The notes beneath the pieces are model-generated. The model did not search any database, was not told the origin of the DNA, and worked only from the letters and a program-made list of their open reading frames with translations. From an uncultured bacterium (GTDB lineage Bacteria > Patescibacteriota > Minisyncoccia > Phycocordibacterales > UBA9973), in contig CALBMC010000040.1 of the NCBI GenBank assembly GCA_937895685.1, positions 1 to 5,158 of the forward strand: a stretch of 5,158 nt of DNA, given 5' to 3'. Of this stretch, positions 4,694-5,158 are shown piece after piece (position 1 is the first letter of the stretch; each line of letters begins with the position of its first letter). Position numbers and translations under genes: made by a program.

Positions 4694-4725
4694 AGTATAC
4701 TATATTAAAGCGTTTATATTGTCAA
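4694..4725 (-). promoter_or_regulatory. Sigma-70-type promoter for infA and the ribosomal operon
   Basis: On the minus strand a perfect TTGACA -35 box (4725-4720) lies 5 nt after the upstream gene's stop codon. Candidate -10 boxes overlap downstream: TATAGT (4704-4699, 15-bp spacer, 5 of 6 matches), TAGTAT (4702-4697, 17-bp spacer, 4 of 6) and TATACT (4699-4694, 20-bp spacer, 5 of 6). With any of them the start point would fall only about 0-16 nt before the infA ATG, leaving no room for a Shine-Dalgarno site. The perfect -35 and its placement in a short intergenic gap before a core operon make it credible. The exact -10 is unresolved. Confidence 0.65.
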
Positions 4726-4730
4726 CTTCC

Positions 4731-5158
4731 CTATTCACCTGAATTATCAGGTAGGGTTTCAATAACGGCTATATCCTTTGATTCTGGTAAAACTCTGGCG
4801 AAAAACGGCTTAAGAACAACCCTCGCCTCCTTGATGGTTGGGAAATTGGAAATGATTGAAGAAAAGTCTTTTTTCTTCTTAGAATCCAAGGCTTTGATGA
4901 GGTCTTCCTGGGGAAAACCGTAAACAAATAACGCATCTCCTGAGATTGATACATCTACAGAAGTAAGGCTTCCAGGATTTTGAACTGACTCCTTATTCTT
5001 TATTGAAATTAAAATTGAATCTCGGTTGTTGATTCTTATTGATTCATTGTTATAACCAGAAATATTTTTTGAAGCCATTACTTTATCAAAGTTTTCAATT
5101 GGTATGATGAAAGCATCGATATTTCCAGATAGTGAGATGAAAGCAGACCCATCTCTTG
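4731..5158 (-). CDS. Unrecognised protein, C-terminal 142 codons (runs off right edge)
   Basis: The frame is open from the right edge to a TAG at 4733-4731. An ATG at 5078 could open a 115-residue protein, but the frame continues upstream without a stop (ending GSAFISLSGNIDAF, then IIPIENFDKVMASK), so the gene almost certainly extends outside the window. I do not recognise the family with confidence. The visible part has no membrane helix. It reads as alternating beta strands (ESIRINNRDSILISIKN, TSVDVSISGDALFVYGF) followed by a helix-rich module with a Lys cluster (SKKKKDF) and a strand ending in ARVVLKPFFARVLPES. This resembles extracytoplasmic beta-rich proteins of Parcubacteria with a POTRA-like end, which is an impression only. 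It shares the strand with infA and ends just before the infA promoter; no terminator separates them. Confidence 0.75.
   Translation of the reverse strand, partial: RDGSAFISLSGNIDAFIIPIENFDKVMASKNISGYNNESIRINNRDSILISIKNKESVQNPGSLTSVDVSISGDALFVYGFPQEDLIKALDSKKKKDFSSIISNFPTIKEARVVLKPFFARVLPESKDIAVIETLPDNSGE

Noticed and set aside
4769..4954. Minus-strand 61-codon frame inside the partial gene at the right edge
   Set aside because: It lies within the longer frame that stays open to the edge and has no independent support.

Overview
The window is a ribosomal-protein and transcription gene cluster from a bacterium, with every supported gene on the minus strand. Transcription therefore runs from high to low coordinates. 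The DNA is AT-rich, spacers are very short and proteins are compact. L13 lacks the usual C-terminal tail, S4 has lost half of its N-terminal zinc knuckle, and no gene start has a recognisable Shine-Dalgarno sequence. Together these suggest a reduced-genome lineage, most likely Patescibacteria/CPR and perhaps a Parcubacteria/Nomurabacteria-type genome. That assignment is an inference from protein style, not a search result. The standard bacterial code fits: the EamA gene ends in TGA and no core protein has an in-frame TGA.

Layout in the direction of transcription. At 5158-4731 lies the C-terminal part of an unrecognised protein that continues beyond the right edge. A 49-bp gap follows, with a consensus -35 box and a -10 region very close to infA. 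The main cluster is then infA (IF-1), rpmJ (L36, 36 aa), rpsM (S13), rpsK (S11), rpsD (S4), rpoA (RNA polymerase alpha), rplQ (L17), rplM (L13) and rpsI (S9). It ends at a strong intrinsic terminator at 611-584. This is the classical alpha operon order with the L13-S9 pair joined on, so one transcript could supply IF-1, seven ribosomal proteins and the polymerase alpha subunit. The only long internal spacer is the 78 nt between infA and rpmJ, which holds a hairpin followed by a T-rich tract and an alternative pairing arm.

Beyond the terminator is a two-gene unit: a single-domain EamA membrane protein (567-154) whose stop codon overlaps by 4 nt the start of tag, DNA-3-methyladenine glycosylase I. 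Only the first 52 codons of tag lie in the window, running off the left edge.

Most of this is ordinary core biology. The points that deserve a second look are the probable leaderless start of infA, the attenuator-like infA-rpmJ spacer, the absence of Shine-Dalgarno sequences from all 11 visible starts, and the edge-truncated tag gene coupled to the EamA gene. I do not see a mobile element, CRISPR array, rRNA, tRNA or a clearly new multi-gene system here.
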